The translations under genes and the position numbers were made by a program. DNA of 64,000 bases, from positions 1 to 64,000 of the forward strand of contig CAYLLT010000011.1 of the NCBI GenBank assembly GCA_964384465.1, in the 5' to 3' direction. The notes below the pieces were generated by a model. That model was not told the DNA's origin and searched no databases. It worked only from the letters and a program-made list of their open reading frames with translations. Origin of the DNA: CAYLLT01 sp964384465. GTDB taxonomy: Bacteria; Planctomycetota; Phycisphaerae; UBA1845; PWPN01. Positions 24,331 through 32,436 of this stretch are shown here, one piece after another (the stretch's first letter is position 1; each line of letters begins with the position of its first letter).

Positions 24331-27054
24331 TCATTTCGGCGACTGGGCGGCGGGCTGCGTCGCCGGCAACGTTACGGGCGTCGCGCCGGGGGGGGCGTCG
24401 CCGGGGGCGACTTCGATGGCCTGGATGATGGCTTCGCCGCCGCGGGTGTTGGTGAACTTGATCGAGATGACGCCGTTTTTCGGTTCGATGCCGTTATAGA
24501 CCAAATCGACCGCGCGGCCATGGCCGGTGCCGAGCGGAACGGCAGGTCGTTGACCTGCCCTACCGGATTCGCGCGCCAGCGATTCGCGGGCCTGCGCGAG
24601 GGCGGTGGCGGCGATGTCGAAGTCGCGGACCATTTCCTGGCCGTTGATGTGGATGGTGACGGCGCGCTGCTCCGGCTTGATGCGGCGGGTCTCGGCGAAT
24701 TTGAGGCGGACGTGATAGGTGCCCGTTTTGCCGGGGACGTTCCGGTTCGCTGGGCCGACGGTGAAATCGGTCCAGAATTCCTTGCCGTGGACGCCGTAAC
24801 GGTAGAGTTCGGGGTCGGGCGTGCCTTCGATCTGGATTTGCCGGCGGGCGGTCCACCAGCTCAGGGCGACGGAATCGACGACATGACCGGCGCGGATGAC
24901 AAACTCGGTTGCGGGGCGCCAGGCGTTTTTCGCGCTGTCGGTGAAATCGTCGCGGGCGCTTCGGCCGAAGATGAAGCGCTGCGGGCCGGTCGGGCCGCCG
25001 CCCGCGCCGAAATCGTTTTCGGCGGTTTCGGCGGAGAACTGGACGCCGTCGAGGGAAACCGCCTTCCCCATTGACAGCGGGTTTTTGGAGCCGCGCACGA
25101 CGAGCTTGACGGTGTGCGGCCCGTTGGTCAGGCCGTTGCGATAATAGAGCACCTGCTGATGCCGGAGCGCGGGGTTCCAGCAATCCAGGCCGACCAGTTG
25201 TTTCACATCGTCGAGATAGATGTCAGCCTGTCCGGCGTCGGGGGCGGCGCTGCCGATGAGCCGGACCTGGTTGCCGGTGAATGAGAAGCTGACGCCGGCG
25301 CCCGCGTCGGTAGCGAAGTGACTGCCGCCGCCGCTGAACCCTTTCATTGTGGACTTGTTCCATCGGCCCGAGAAAGTGAGCTTTTCGTCATCGACTTCCT
25401 GCTGCGGGTCGTCGCCTTCGATGACGACGTTCTCGGCGCCGTCGTGACGGATGGTGATGAGGAAATCACCACCTTTTAACTCTTTCGCCTGGAACCGGTT
25501 TTGTTTTTCGTCCGCGGCGATCGGCGGAGCGGCGCTTCCGGTGACTTTGGGCGAGGAACGTACGGCTTTGGGACGGAAGGATAATCGCAGCACGTCTTGT
25601 GTGTTGGGCGGCGCGTCGGCGGTGGTGTAACTGATTTTGCCCTTGCCGTAGACGACGTGCGTGACGGTCGAGGTGCTCCGCATGATGTGGTTTTCGCGCG
25701 CGGGGCCGAGGGTTTCGGGCATCCAGGCCATGGCGGCGAGGGCGTGCTTGAGGGCCATGGGGTGGGCGATTTTGAACCAGTCGCCGGCGACAACCTGGCC
25801 ACCGTCGATGTTGTCTTCGACGACGCCGGTCTCGTGGATGTCGTAAGTGGTGAGGATGATCTGGCGGCGGGCGAGCTCGCGGCCCCAGTCGCTGTCGGCG
25901 AGGACGCCGTACTGGGCGTAGACGGGGGCGAGCTCCATCGGGCCGTACCAGAGCGATCGGCCGCAGCAGCCGGAGGATTCGGGGTAGGCCCAGGCGCCGT
26001 GATAGACGTCGCCGTTGGATTGGGGCGAGACGCCGGTGCGATTGATAAACAGGGACATGACGTTGCGGGCGTCGCTTCGCCAGTTGGAGAATTCATCGGG
26101 ATGGTCCATGATATAACGGGCGGCGAACTCGGTGACGTTCTCGACCTGAACGTGGCAGTTCCAATCCCAGTAATTTCTTCCCCAGGTGTCTTCGCCGGTC
26201 CAGTTGGGCAGGAGTACGTCGCGGAGATATTCGATGCCGGCCTTGCGGGCTTCGACGATGCTGTTGTCTTTGCCGGTGTAGCCGGTGCGGATGACCGCGT
26301 CGAAGAATTCGAGGATGAATGAGACGCCGCCGGCGGCGATGTCCTCCCAGTGGGCGTCCTGGGGATTGGCATAGCGGTTCCACGGCGGCAGGCCAGGCTC
26401 GCGGTTACGCTTCTCGGCGAACAGATCGGCCCAGTGCCGGGCGGCGTCGCGCCAGCGGATGTTGCCGGTGATCTGAGCGGCGCGGATCAGCGGCAGGCCG
26501 ACCTCGGCGACGATGTCGAGCTGGATGAAGCCGTGCGGGTCGCACTTACCGTAGGGTTTTCCCTGGGTCGGCACGCTGATGAGGAAACCGGGCCAGGGGT
26601 GGTCGGGCGGCGTGAGGCAGTGGTCGAGGAGGGCGTTCGCCTGGAGGGTGAAGTGAGCGATGGCGGCCGGATCGCCGGAATACCGATAGTAATCGATGAG
26701 GGCGCTGAGGACGTATGAGGCGCGCTGGCCGAGGTCGCCGTTGGCCCAGTCGTTGATCGGAGGAATGGTGATCGTGCCGTCGGGCGCGATCTTCCAGGCT
26801 CCGCTGAAGACGTAGTGCGGAACTTCCGCGGCGGCTTTGGCGGGATCGGTCCAGGGATATCGTTTCATGGTTTCGGCGGCGATGCGCACGCGGAGGTCGC
26901 ATTGGCCGTTCTGGCCCGGGTACCAGGGGGCGATGACGCCGTTTTTGTCCTCGACCGCGTCGTGTGCGTAATAGTGTTTCTGGGTGGTGGCTGCGGGGGC
27001 GACATAAGGGGCGGCAGCCAGTAAAATAACCAGGATCCCAACGCGGCGTCGCAT
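24331..27054 (-). CDS. Large secreted protein with helical N-terminal domain, jelly-roll and malectin-like domains
   Basis: The 907-residue protein has a signal peptide (MRRRVGILVILLAAAPYVAPAA). An N-terminal (alpha/alpha)-barrel-like region (about 30-480, with HGFIQLDIVAEVGLPLIRA, VENVTEFAARYIMDH and GCCGRSLWYGPMELAPVYA) resembles polysaccharide lyases or unsaturated glycosidases. A carbohydrate-binding-like jelly roll (about 558-675) follows, then a malectin-like domain (about 690-900). The likely role is polysaccharide binding or degradation at the surface; no catalytic residue is assigned. A dispersed palindrome (24541-24559) is translated in frame inside the malectin domain at about residue 834. 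The start is the ATG at 27054; the longer ORF lacks a signal-like start. Confidence 0.7.
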   Translation of the reverse strand: MRRRVGILVILLAAAPYVAPAATTQKHYYAHDAVEDKNGVIAPWYPGQNGQCDLRVRIAAETMKRYPWTDPAKAAAEVPHYVFSGAWKIAPDGTITIPPINDWANGDLGQRASYVLSALIDYYRYSGDPAAIAHFTLQANALLDHCLTPPDHPWPGFLISVPTQGKPYGKCDPHGFIQLDIVAEVGLPLIRAAQITGNIRWRDAARHWADLFAEKRNREPGLPPWNRYANPQDAHWEDIAAGGVSFILEFFDAVIRTGYTGKDNSIVEARKAGIEYLRDVLLPNWTGEDTWGRNYWDWNCHVQVENVTEFAARYIMDHPDEFSNWRSDARNVMSLFINRTGVSPQSNGDVYHGAWAYPESSGCCGRSLWYGPMELAPVYAQYGVLADSDWGRELARRQIILTTYDIHETGVVEDNIDGGQVVAGDWFKIAHPMALKHALAAMAWMPETLGPARENHIMRSTSTVTHVVYGKGKISYTTADAPPNTQDVLRLSFRPKAVRSSPKVTGSAAPPIAADEKQNRFQAKELKGGDFLITIRHDGAENVVIEGDDPQQEVDDEKLTFSGRWNKSTMKGFSGGGSHFATDAGAGVSFSFTGNQVRLIGSAAPDAGQADIYLDDVKQLVGLDCWNPALRHQQVLYYRNGLTNGPHTVKLVVRGSKNPLSMGKAVSLDGVQFSAETAENDFGAGGGPTGPQRFIFGRSARDDFTDSAKNAWRPATEFVIRAGHVVDSVALSWWTARRQIQIEGTPDPELYRYGVHGKEFWTDFTVGPANRNVPGKTGTYHVRLKFAETRRIKPEQRAVTIHINGQEMVRDFDIAATALAQARESLARESGRAGQRPAVPLGTGHGRAVDLVYNGIEPKNGVISIKFTNTRGGEAIIQAIEVAPGDAPPGATPVTLPATQPAAQSPK
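24541..24559. repeat. GGCAGGTC-GTT-GACCTGCC palindrome inside a coding sequence
   Basis: An 8-bp perfect stem with a 3-nt loop falls in the C-terminal malectin-like domain, where it is translated as part of GRAGQRPAVPLG. That segment interrupts an otherwise typical malectin strand-helix pattern, so it looks like an inserted repeat. Confidence 0.7.
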
Positions 27055-27186
27055 TCGTGCACCTGTCGGTATAATGGGAGAATTCAGGATTTGGACCGAT
27101 CCGTGGCCCTCGCTGGGGCAGTGTAGGGGATTGGGCGGCGGGGGCAAGGCGCGGGCTGCTTGCTTATGAAAACCGCACCCACCGCA

Positions 27187-27210
27187 CCCCCAGGGAAGCC
27201 TCCCTGGGGG
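27187..27210. repeat. Strong hairpin upstream of the small secreted protein cluster
   Basis: CCCCCAGGGA (27187-27196), a 4-nt loop and TCCCTGGGGG (27201-27210) form a perfect 10-bp GC-rich stem. There is no U-tract, so it is more likely a palindromic repeat or part of a structured leader than a terminator. Confidence 0.7.
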
Positions 27211-27388
27211 GCCTTTGGCCGGGGTTGCGGAGACGGTTGGGTGTCTTTATACTTCCTGTGTTGGCGAACCTGGTAACCCCACTGGCCTTAGCATTCGGCC
27301 TCCGACTTGCGTCGGGGGTTCGGTCATCATTGAGGCCGTTTTCCTCGCTTTTAATCGCCGCGCGGGCGAATCTGGAGGTCAACGACGC

Positions 27389-27721
27389 ATGAAAAAATCC
27401 TCGACGCGAAGGTTCTGGATGTGGCTGGTCCTGCTGGCGAGCGGCGGGACGGTGTTTCAAGGGATCGGTTTCACACGCAATGGTCTCGGGGGGGCGTGTC
27501 AGGGGCGCAATTTCTACGAGAATGGGATTCTCACGTCGGTCGATTTTTGCGCGGTGCTGGACTGCCGGAACGGCTTTTTCGGCGGGATCGTCCAGCCGTG
27601 CGGGAGTCCAACTTCGACGACGGACGATCTGCTGGTGGATTGTTCGAACCTGCCGACAGCCGGTGGGGCCGGTTCAACAACCACGCCGACGCAGCAACAG
27701 CAGACAACGACTACCCCATGA
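27389..27721 (+). CDS. Small secreted cysteine-containing protein 1 of 3
   Basis: The 110-residue product has a hydrophobic signal (RRFWMWLVLLASGGTVFQGI). Five cysteines follow, including FCAVLDCRNG and QPCGSP, then a Thr/Gln-rich low-complexity tail. GGAGG lies about 10 bases before the ATG. It resembles the next gene (compare FCAVLDC with NPCGTILVC), so the three genes 27389-28504 look like a small tandem family. Function unknown; export is inferred. Confidence 0.62.
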   Translation: MKKSSTRRFWMWLVLLASGGTVFQGIGFTRNGLGGACQGRNFYENGILTSVDFCAVLDCRNGFFGGIVQPCGSPTSTTDDLLVDCSNLPTAGGAGSTTTPTQQQQTTTTP

Positions 27722-27836
27722 CCGGATCGCTGAAAGGAGACGGCAGCGGTATCATCAATAGGGTGACTTCGAGTTCGCGGTCGAAGTAGCGTGGGCGGAC
27801 TCAGCCGATTGGCGATTTCAGCATAAGGCGAAGATC

Positions 27837-28154
27837 ATGACGCGAGCAGGACGATGGCTACAGATGATGCTGGCGGTTTCGCTGGCGGGGACGACGTTTC
27901 AGACGGGGACGGGTTGCGGAGGTACGCTACTTCGCAACGTGAATCCGTGCGGGACGATACTGGTGTGCGATCCGCTGGAATATGACTTGACATTCATCGA
28001 TTATTTCCCGAATTGGAATATCGATCCGACCTGTACGATTCCCGGACTCTGCGGCGGTACGCCATTTCCGCCGGTGCCGGCTCAGTCGGCGACGGGCGGC
28101 GGCGCACTTGTCGGAACGACCGGCGGCACGACCGGCGGTGCGGCCGCGCCTTGA
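27837..28154 (+). CDS. Small secreted cysteine-containing protein 2 of 3
   Basis: The 105-residue product has an N-terminal hydrophobic segment (MMLAVSLAGTTFQTGTGCGG). NPCGTILVCDP, PTCTIPGLCGG and a Gly/Thr/Ala-rich tail follow. It shares the pattern of hydrophobic leader, short FQ-G segment and CG-x(3)-C motif with the preceding gene. It could be a lipoprotein, but the sequence before its first Cys is not a canonical lipobox. Confidence 0.6.
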   Translation: MTRAGRWLQMMLAVSLAGTTFQTGTGCGGTLLRNVNPCGTILVCDPLEYDLTFIDYFPNWNIDPTCTIPGLCGGTPFPPVPAQSATGGGALVGTTGGTTGGAAAP

Positions 28155-28348
28155 CGTGAGCCCATCCGGTACCAGATTATGTTGGCGCGGGCGGCAGGCT
28201 GCGAGAGCAGGGCCGCTTGATTTTAGAGGAGCTTGATCGATCCTCCGGCTGTGGGCAGGATGTCGGCAGCCGTTCACGTGTAGGCCGCGGGATGTCGGCC
28301 GTTGCAATCCGATGCGAAACGCGGCGTTTCGCGACCAAGGAGTCCTTC

Positions 28349-28504
28349 ATGTTCTGGTATCGTGCTCGAAAGATTTTGTTCATGATCTGCTGCGGCGGCG
28401 TCGTGCTCCAGGCGGCGACAACGGGCGGCTGCTCGCAGAGCCTGATCTCGCAGATCGGCACTTCGATTCTGTTGAACTTCCTGTTGAGCGGCTTTGCTAC
28501 CTGA
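28349..28504 (+). CDS. Small hydrophobic secreted or membrane peptide 3 of 3
   Basis: The 51-residue product starts MFWYRARKILFMICCGG and contains VVLQAATTGGCSQSL and a second hydrophobic stretch (TSILLNFLLSGFAT). The leader resembles those of the two preceding genes. AAGGAG lies 7 bases before the ATG, which supports this start over the longer ORF from 28217. Function unknown. Confidence 0.55.
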   Translation: MFWYRARKILFMICCGGVVLQAATTGGCSQSLISQIGTSILLNFLLSGFAT

Positions 28505-28637
28505 GTTTTCCGCGATAGAAGCAGAATAGTGTTCGAGCGCTTCGCCAAGCCGCAAGCGCGGGCTTTGGCTTGCGCGCGGATTTCAGATCAGCTTGCGCCC
28601 TGACGTGACGTTTCCCAACCCTCATTCCTGATACCCT

Positions 28638-29906
28638 TCAGTCTTTACGGCCTCTTCCGGCCGGGCGGGTTCGCAGCAGCGCGAGCATGGCCAGGCCCGC
28701 CAGCGCGAGCGAGCTTGGCTCGGGCACCAAGCTGGAGGCGTCGAGGATGAATGCGCGCGGGCCATCGGTCAGCCCGCCGGGGCCGTCGTTGTAAAAGCCG
28801 GTGCCGGTGATCAGACCGTTGTAGTTGATGCCGAGGGCTCCGTCTCCGAAGACTCCGGCAAGTGTCCAGAAAGCGCCCAGCGTTGGGTTGACAGCGTCGA
28901 GCCAGGCGTCGAGATCCACGGCGGTGTTGGCGGCGTCGGTCTGCCAGAGCGTGGCCCAAAAGTAAGCATCGTCGGAGCGTTGGGCAGCTCCAACGACGAA
29001 GCCGGCGTCGTTCATGTCATAGCCATAGCTGTTCGTCCCGCCGAGCGTGCCGAGGTCGGCCATCGCGCCGCCCGACCCGGGCATGCCGGTGTAGCGGAAG
29101 GCGTGAACAGCGGCGTTGCCGGTCGTGCCGGAGGAGCCGGCGACCTGCCCGGTGTTGTTGATGGCAACGCCGCTGCTGTACGTTCCCCCGATCGTTCCCA
29201 GGTCCACCATCGTGCCTCCCGCGCCGGGCGTACCGCTGTAGCGAAAGGCGTGGTAATCGATGTTGCCGGTCGGGGTGGAGTAGCCGGCGACCTGTCCGGC
29301 GTTGTTGATCGCACTGCCGTAGCTCTCCATCCCGCCGAGCGTGCCCAGGTCCGCCATCGCGCCGCCCGCGCCGGGTGTGCCGATGTAGCGGAAGGCATGA
29401 ACAGCGGCGTCACCGGTCGTGTTGGACCAGCCGGCGACCTGGCCGACGTTGTTGATGGCGTAGCCGGCACTGACCGTCCCGCCGAGCGTGCCCAGGTCGG
29501 CCATCGCGCCGCCCGTGCCGGGCGTACCGCTGTAGCGGAAGGCGTGAGTAGCGGCCTCGCGGATCGTGTCAGAGTAGCCGACGACCTGCCCGGCGTCGTT
29601 GATGCCGAAGCCAATGCTCTCCCAACCGCCGAGCGTACCGAGGTCGGCCATCGCGCCGCCCGAGTCGGGCGTGCCGCTGTAGCGGAAGGCGTGGAGAGCG
29701 GCGCTGCCGGTCGTGTACGAGTAGCCGGCGACCTGGCCGGCGTCGTTGATCGCCTCGCCGTAGCTCTCCGTCCCGCCGAGCGTGCCGAGGTTGAAGATAT
29801 CGCCCGGCGCCGCCAGTGTGGAGGGCACGTTTACGCCCCCGACGCTCGCCACGACGGTCGAGATGGCCAGAACCAGCCGCCCGCGCAGATGCTTCGCAAT
29901 AGACAA
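28638..29906 (-). CDS. PEP-CTERM surface protein with tandem HAF repeats
   Basis: The 422-residue protein has a signal peptide and about six tandem 49-residue HAF-type repeats (DLGTLGG, AINDAGQVAGYS, HAFRYSGTP in each). A unique segment follows, then a C-terminal PEP-CTERM sorting signal: VPEPSS, a hydrophobic helix and the basic tail GRGRKD. PEP-CTERM proteins are cut by exosortase and released to, or anchored at, the surface. The start is TTG at 29906, preceded by GAGGAGG at an 11-base spacing. No exosortase gene is in the window. Confidence 0.9.
   Translation of the reverse strand: MSIAKHLRGRLVLAISTVVASVGGVNVPSTLAAPGDIFNLGTLGGTESYGEAINDAGQVAGYSYTTGSAALHAFRYSGTPDSGGAMADLGTLGGWESIGFGINDAGQVVGYSDTIREAATHAFRYSGTPGTGGAMADLGTLGGTVSAGYAINNVGQVAGWSNTTGDAAVHAFRYIGTPGAGGAMADLGTLGGMESYGSAINNAGQVAGYSTPTGNIDYHAFRYSGTPGAGGTMVDLGTIGGTYSSGVAINNTGQVAGSSGTTGNAAVHAFRYTGMPGSGGAMADLGTLGGTNSYGYDMNDAGFVVGAAQRSDDAYFWATLWQTDAANTAVDLDAWLDAVNPTLGAFWTLAGVFGDGALGINYNGLITGTGFYNDGPGGLTDGPRAFILDASSLVPEPSSLALAGLAMLALLRTRPAGRGRKD
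29039..29820. repeat. 147-bp tandem repeats encoding HAF units
   Basis: The phrase CCGCCGAGCGTGCC(C/G)AGGTC recurs at about 29039, 29333, 29481, 29627 and 29773, with a diverged copy at 29187. Spacing is 146-148 bp, matching a 49-codon repeat. The DNA similarity is high enough to allow recombination-driven changes in copy number. Confidence 0.8.
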
Positions 29907-30691
29907 CAGGTGCTTTTCCTCCTCAACTTCAGAAATGTGTGCGAACAGGATCGCTACGACATGTGCTTTTCACCTTCCTACTACATTTACATTACCCGAT
30001 GGATCGGTGCGCCTCAAGCCCCGATGGTCGCGCTGACGGTTTCGCGGGCGCGTGACACTTCCGGCGGGTTCTGACCAGCGCCGTTCACGGCGCTTTCCCG
30101 CCGCAGGCGGGCTTCAGGCCAGCCCTTGTAGGGCTGGTTCACTGGATCATGCTCATTCCCTTTTTAGCCCGTTTCAACGGGCTTTCGCACTCGGTCCTGG
30201 GCTTAAGCCCCTCGCGATGTGAGCAAAGCCCGTTGAAACGGGCTGCGGATCAAATCACGCCACCAACGACCAGCCGTAAAACGGCTGGCCTACAGCCCGC
30301 TACGCGGGAAAGCCCTGTGAACAGGGCTCTGCAGAACGTCCGCCTAAACTGTCACGGACCCAGGTTACGCTCCACGGGCTTTTCTGGCCGGTGGGATTCA
30401 CCCAGCGCAGCATGTAGTGGGCGACCTTGCCGCCGTCGGCGCCCGGATTCGTGCAGGTCTGAATGGTTCGGACGGAACGGCGGTGGTGATCCATTGGTGG
30501 GTCAGAGGTGGCACGTGGAACAGCGGTAAGCGGGAAAGTGGGTATGTGGCCTTGATGAAATGGGGGCGATTGTGAGCGATGTATTGCAGCCAGTCAGCGC
30601 ATCGGTTGGATCTTCCGCAACGCGGGAGGCGGGCGAGGCGGACGAGGCGGACGGAGCTTCGGCAGCCGGATTGAGTGTCGGCGAGGAGCGG
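29907..30691. repeat. Gene-poor spacer with a run of nine palindromes (30077-30328)
   Basis: Nine perfect or near-perfect palindromes follow one another. They include AGCGCCGTTCACGGCGCT (30077-30094), CCAGCCCTTGTAGGGCTGG (30119-30137), AGCCCGTTTCAACGGGCT (30166-30183), AGCCCGTTGAAACGGGCT (30227-30244), CCAGCCGTAAAACGGCTGG (30270-30288) and AGCCCTGTGAACAGGGCT (30311-30328). From 30329 to 30691 I see no convincing plus-strand gene. A protein-like minus-strand stretch there is described under findings. Confidence 0.8.
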
Positions 30692-31840
30692 ATGGTGATT
30701 CATTCGCAGGCGCTGAGCGTGGAAGGCGCGCCATCGGATGGCGCGGCGTCCGGGGACGGTGCACCCTCGTCGGTACTGATCGCGCCGTGGGGCGAGGTGA
30801 ATTCGGCGAACGGGACGTTCGTGCTGGACGAGGAGGCGGCGCGTTCGGTGCTGACCGCTTTCGCGGCGCAGGGGACGGAGGTGCCGATCGACTACGAGCA
30901 TCAGAGCCTGGGCGGGACGTATGCGTCGCCGACGGGGCAGGCGCCGGCGGCGGGGTGGATCCGGTCAATGCGGGCGGTGACGCCGGGGTCGGAGGATGCT
31001 GGGGAAAGTGCGAAAGTGAGAAAGTGGGAAAGTGAGAAAGTGAGAAAGTGGGAAAGTGAGAAAGTGGGCGATGCGGCCGGCACGTCGGTTCCCGGACTGT
31101 GGGCGGAGGTGGAGTGGACGGAAGCGGCGCGAGAGAAACTGGTGGCGAAAGAGTATCGATACCTCTCCCCGGTGGTGATCATCCGCAAGCGGGACCGGCG
31201 GGTGATGGCGCTGCATTCGGCGGCGCTGACCAACAAGCCGGCGATTGTGGGGATGAAGCCGATTATCAATCGCGCGGAAGGTCAGGCGGGACTGGGCGAG
31301 AGGGAATCAGTTGCTTCAGGTCGCGAAGAGGCAAGCCTCAATGGGGCACTCTGCAAGGGCGAAACGCTGGTTGCTGCCTCAGCGTCGCACGCGGTTTCGA
31401 TGGTTGATGAGACTTTGGAAACGCTGCGGATGCGGTTGGGGATGGTGGCGGAGGCGGATGTCGCGGAAGTTCTGGTGGCGGCGGAGGAGCGCTTGACGGG
31501 TCTGATGCGCGAGGCGGAGGGGCGCCGTGCGGAGGAGAGGGTCGCACAGGCGTGCCGGGCCGGGAAGCTGACGGCGAACCTGTGGGAGTGGGCGATGACG
31601 CTGGCGATGAAGGACCCGGCGGCGTTTGAGGCGTGGGCGTCGTCGGCGCCGGTGGTGGTGATGCTGGGGCAGACGCAGCGTCCGGTGGGCGGCGGCGTGG
31701 GACGAAATCGTGCTGCGGTGGTTGCTTCGGCGCGAGCATCCTATCGGGCGGAGCCGTCGCTGATGCTGCTGACCAGCGAGTCGGCGTGGGTGGCGGAGGC
31801 GCTGCGCGAGGCGGGGCTGGGTATGGATGATGGTTCTTAA
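30692..31840 (+). CDS. Mu gpI-like prohead protease/scaffold protein
   Basis: The region VPIDYEHQSLGGTYASPTGQ, APAAGWIRSM, LWAEVEWTEAAREKLVAKEY, RYLSPVV and LHSAALTNKPAI matches the Mu-like prophage I protein family, whose N-terminal half is a serine protease and C-terminal half a head scaffold. A helical C-terminal region follows (MRLGMVAEADVAEVLVAAEE). I chose the ATG at 30692 because GAGGAG lies just upstream; an in-frame ATG at 30560 adds 44 non-conserved residues. Between protease motifs, codons at about 31004-31068 are a GTGAGAAA-type tandem repeat encoding KVRKWESEKV units, an apparent insertion. First gene of the phage-like module. Confidence 0.8.
   Translation: MVIHSQALSVEGAPSDGAASGDGAPSSVLIAPWGEVNSANGTFVLDEEAARSVLTAFAAQGTEVPIDYEHQSLGGTYASPTGQAPAAGWIRSMRAVTPGSEDAGESAKVRKWESEKVRKWESEKVGDAAGTSVPGLWAEVEWTEAAREKLVAKEYRYLSPVVIIRKRDRRVMALHSAALTNKPAIVGMKPIINRAEGQAGLGERESVASGREEASLNGALCKGETLVAASASHAVSMVDETLETLRMRLGMVAEADVAEVLVAAEERLTGLMREAEGRRAEERVAQACRAGKLTANLWEWAMTLAMKDPAAFEAWASSAPVVVMLGQTQRPVGGGVGRNRAAVVASARASYRAEPSLMLLTSESAWVAEALREAGLGMDDGS
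31004..31068 (+). repeat. GTGAGAAA/GTGGGAAA tandem repeat inside the gpI-like gene
   Basis: About eight units of an 8-bp purine-rich word are read in frame. The same word fills the spacers at 33416-33500, 34811-34868 and 37023-37075. Confidence 0.9.
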
Positions 31841-31922
31841 ATCCGCAGATGGACGCAGATTGAGATCAGGGATTTGAAATTCCAAATTTGAGATTTGAAA
31901 AACCAGAAGAAGGAGAACGGGT

Positions 31923-32327
31923 ATGGCATTGACGGCGAGTCGGGAAGTGGATCGGTATGTGGATCAGGAGCTGCGGGCGATTCCGGTGAAGGGAAGCACC
32001 AAGATCTATAAGGGGGCGCTGGTGGGGTTGACCTCGGGGTATGCGCGCGGGCTGGTGGCGGGAGATGCGTTTGCGGGCATTGCGTACGAAGAGGTGGACA
32101 ACACGGCGGGCTCGGACGGCGGGAAGCTGGTGCGGGTGTTCACGCTGGGGGATTTCGAGCATGCGCTCGGCTCGGCCAGCCGGGCGAACAACGGCGCGGC
32201 GGTGTATGCGTCGGATGATGCGACGCTGACGCTGACCTCCACGAACAACAGCCTGGTGGGCCGGCAGGTGGACGTGCCGACAGCGGGAAAGATCGTGCTG
32301 CGGCTTCGGGCTTGGATGCAGACGTAG
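31923..32327 (+). CDS. Phage head decoration-like protein
   Basis: The 134-residue, beta-rich protein includes KIYKGALVGLTSGYARGLV, FAGIAYEEVDNTAGSDGG and a C-terminal VPTAGKIVLRLRAWMQT. Its size, composition and position between the protease/scaffold and the major head protein fit a head decoration or stabilisation protein (DUF2190-like). The assignment rests mainly on context. AGGAG lies 8 bases before the ATG. Confidence 0.6.
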   Translation: MALTASREVDRYVDQELRAIPVKGSTKIYKGALVGLTSGYARGLVAGDAFAGIAYEEVDNTAGSDGGKLVRVFTLGDFEHALGSASRANNGAAVYASDDATLTLTSTNNSLVGRQVDVPTAGKIVLRLRAWMQT

Positions 32328-32436
32328 GGACCAGGCACTGGGGGACAGGGAACAGGGAAAGCAATTGCAGATTTGAAATTTGAAATAGCAAATTGCTCGA
32401 CGGCAAATGGATCTGAGAAAGGAATGGGGTTGAGTT

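Noticed and set aside
27220..27330. c-di-GMP, cobalamin or other known riboswitch
   Set aside because: The pairing segments do not match the conserved loops of any class I can recall; retained only as a low-interest structured leader.
29039..29820. Regular repeats resembling a CRISPR array
   Set aside because: The 147-bp period matches 49 codons of an open HAF-repeat protein, and the units are homologous throughout with no unique spacers.
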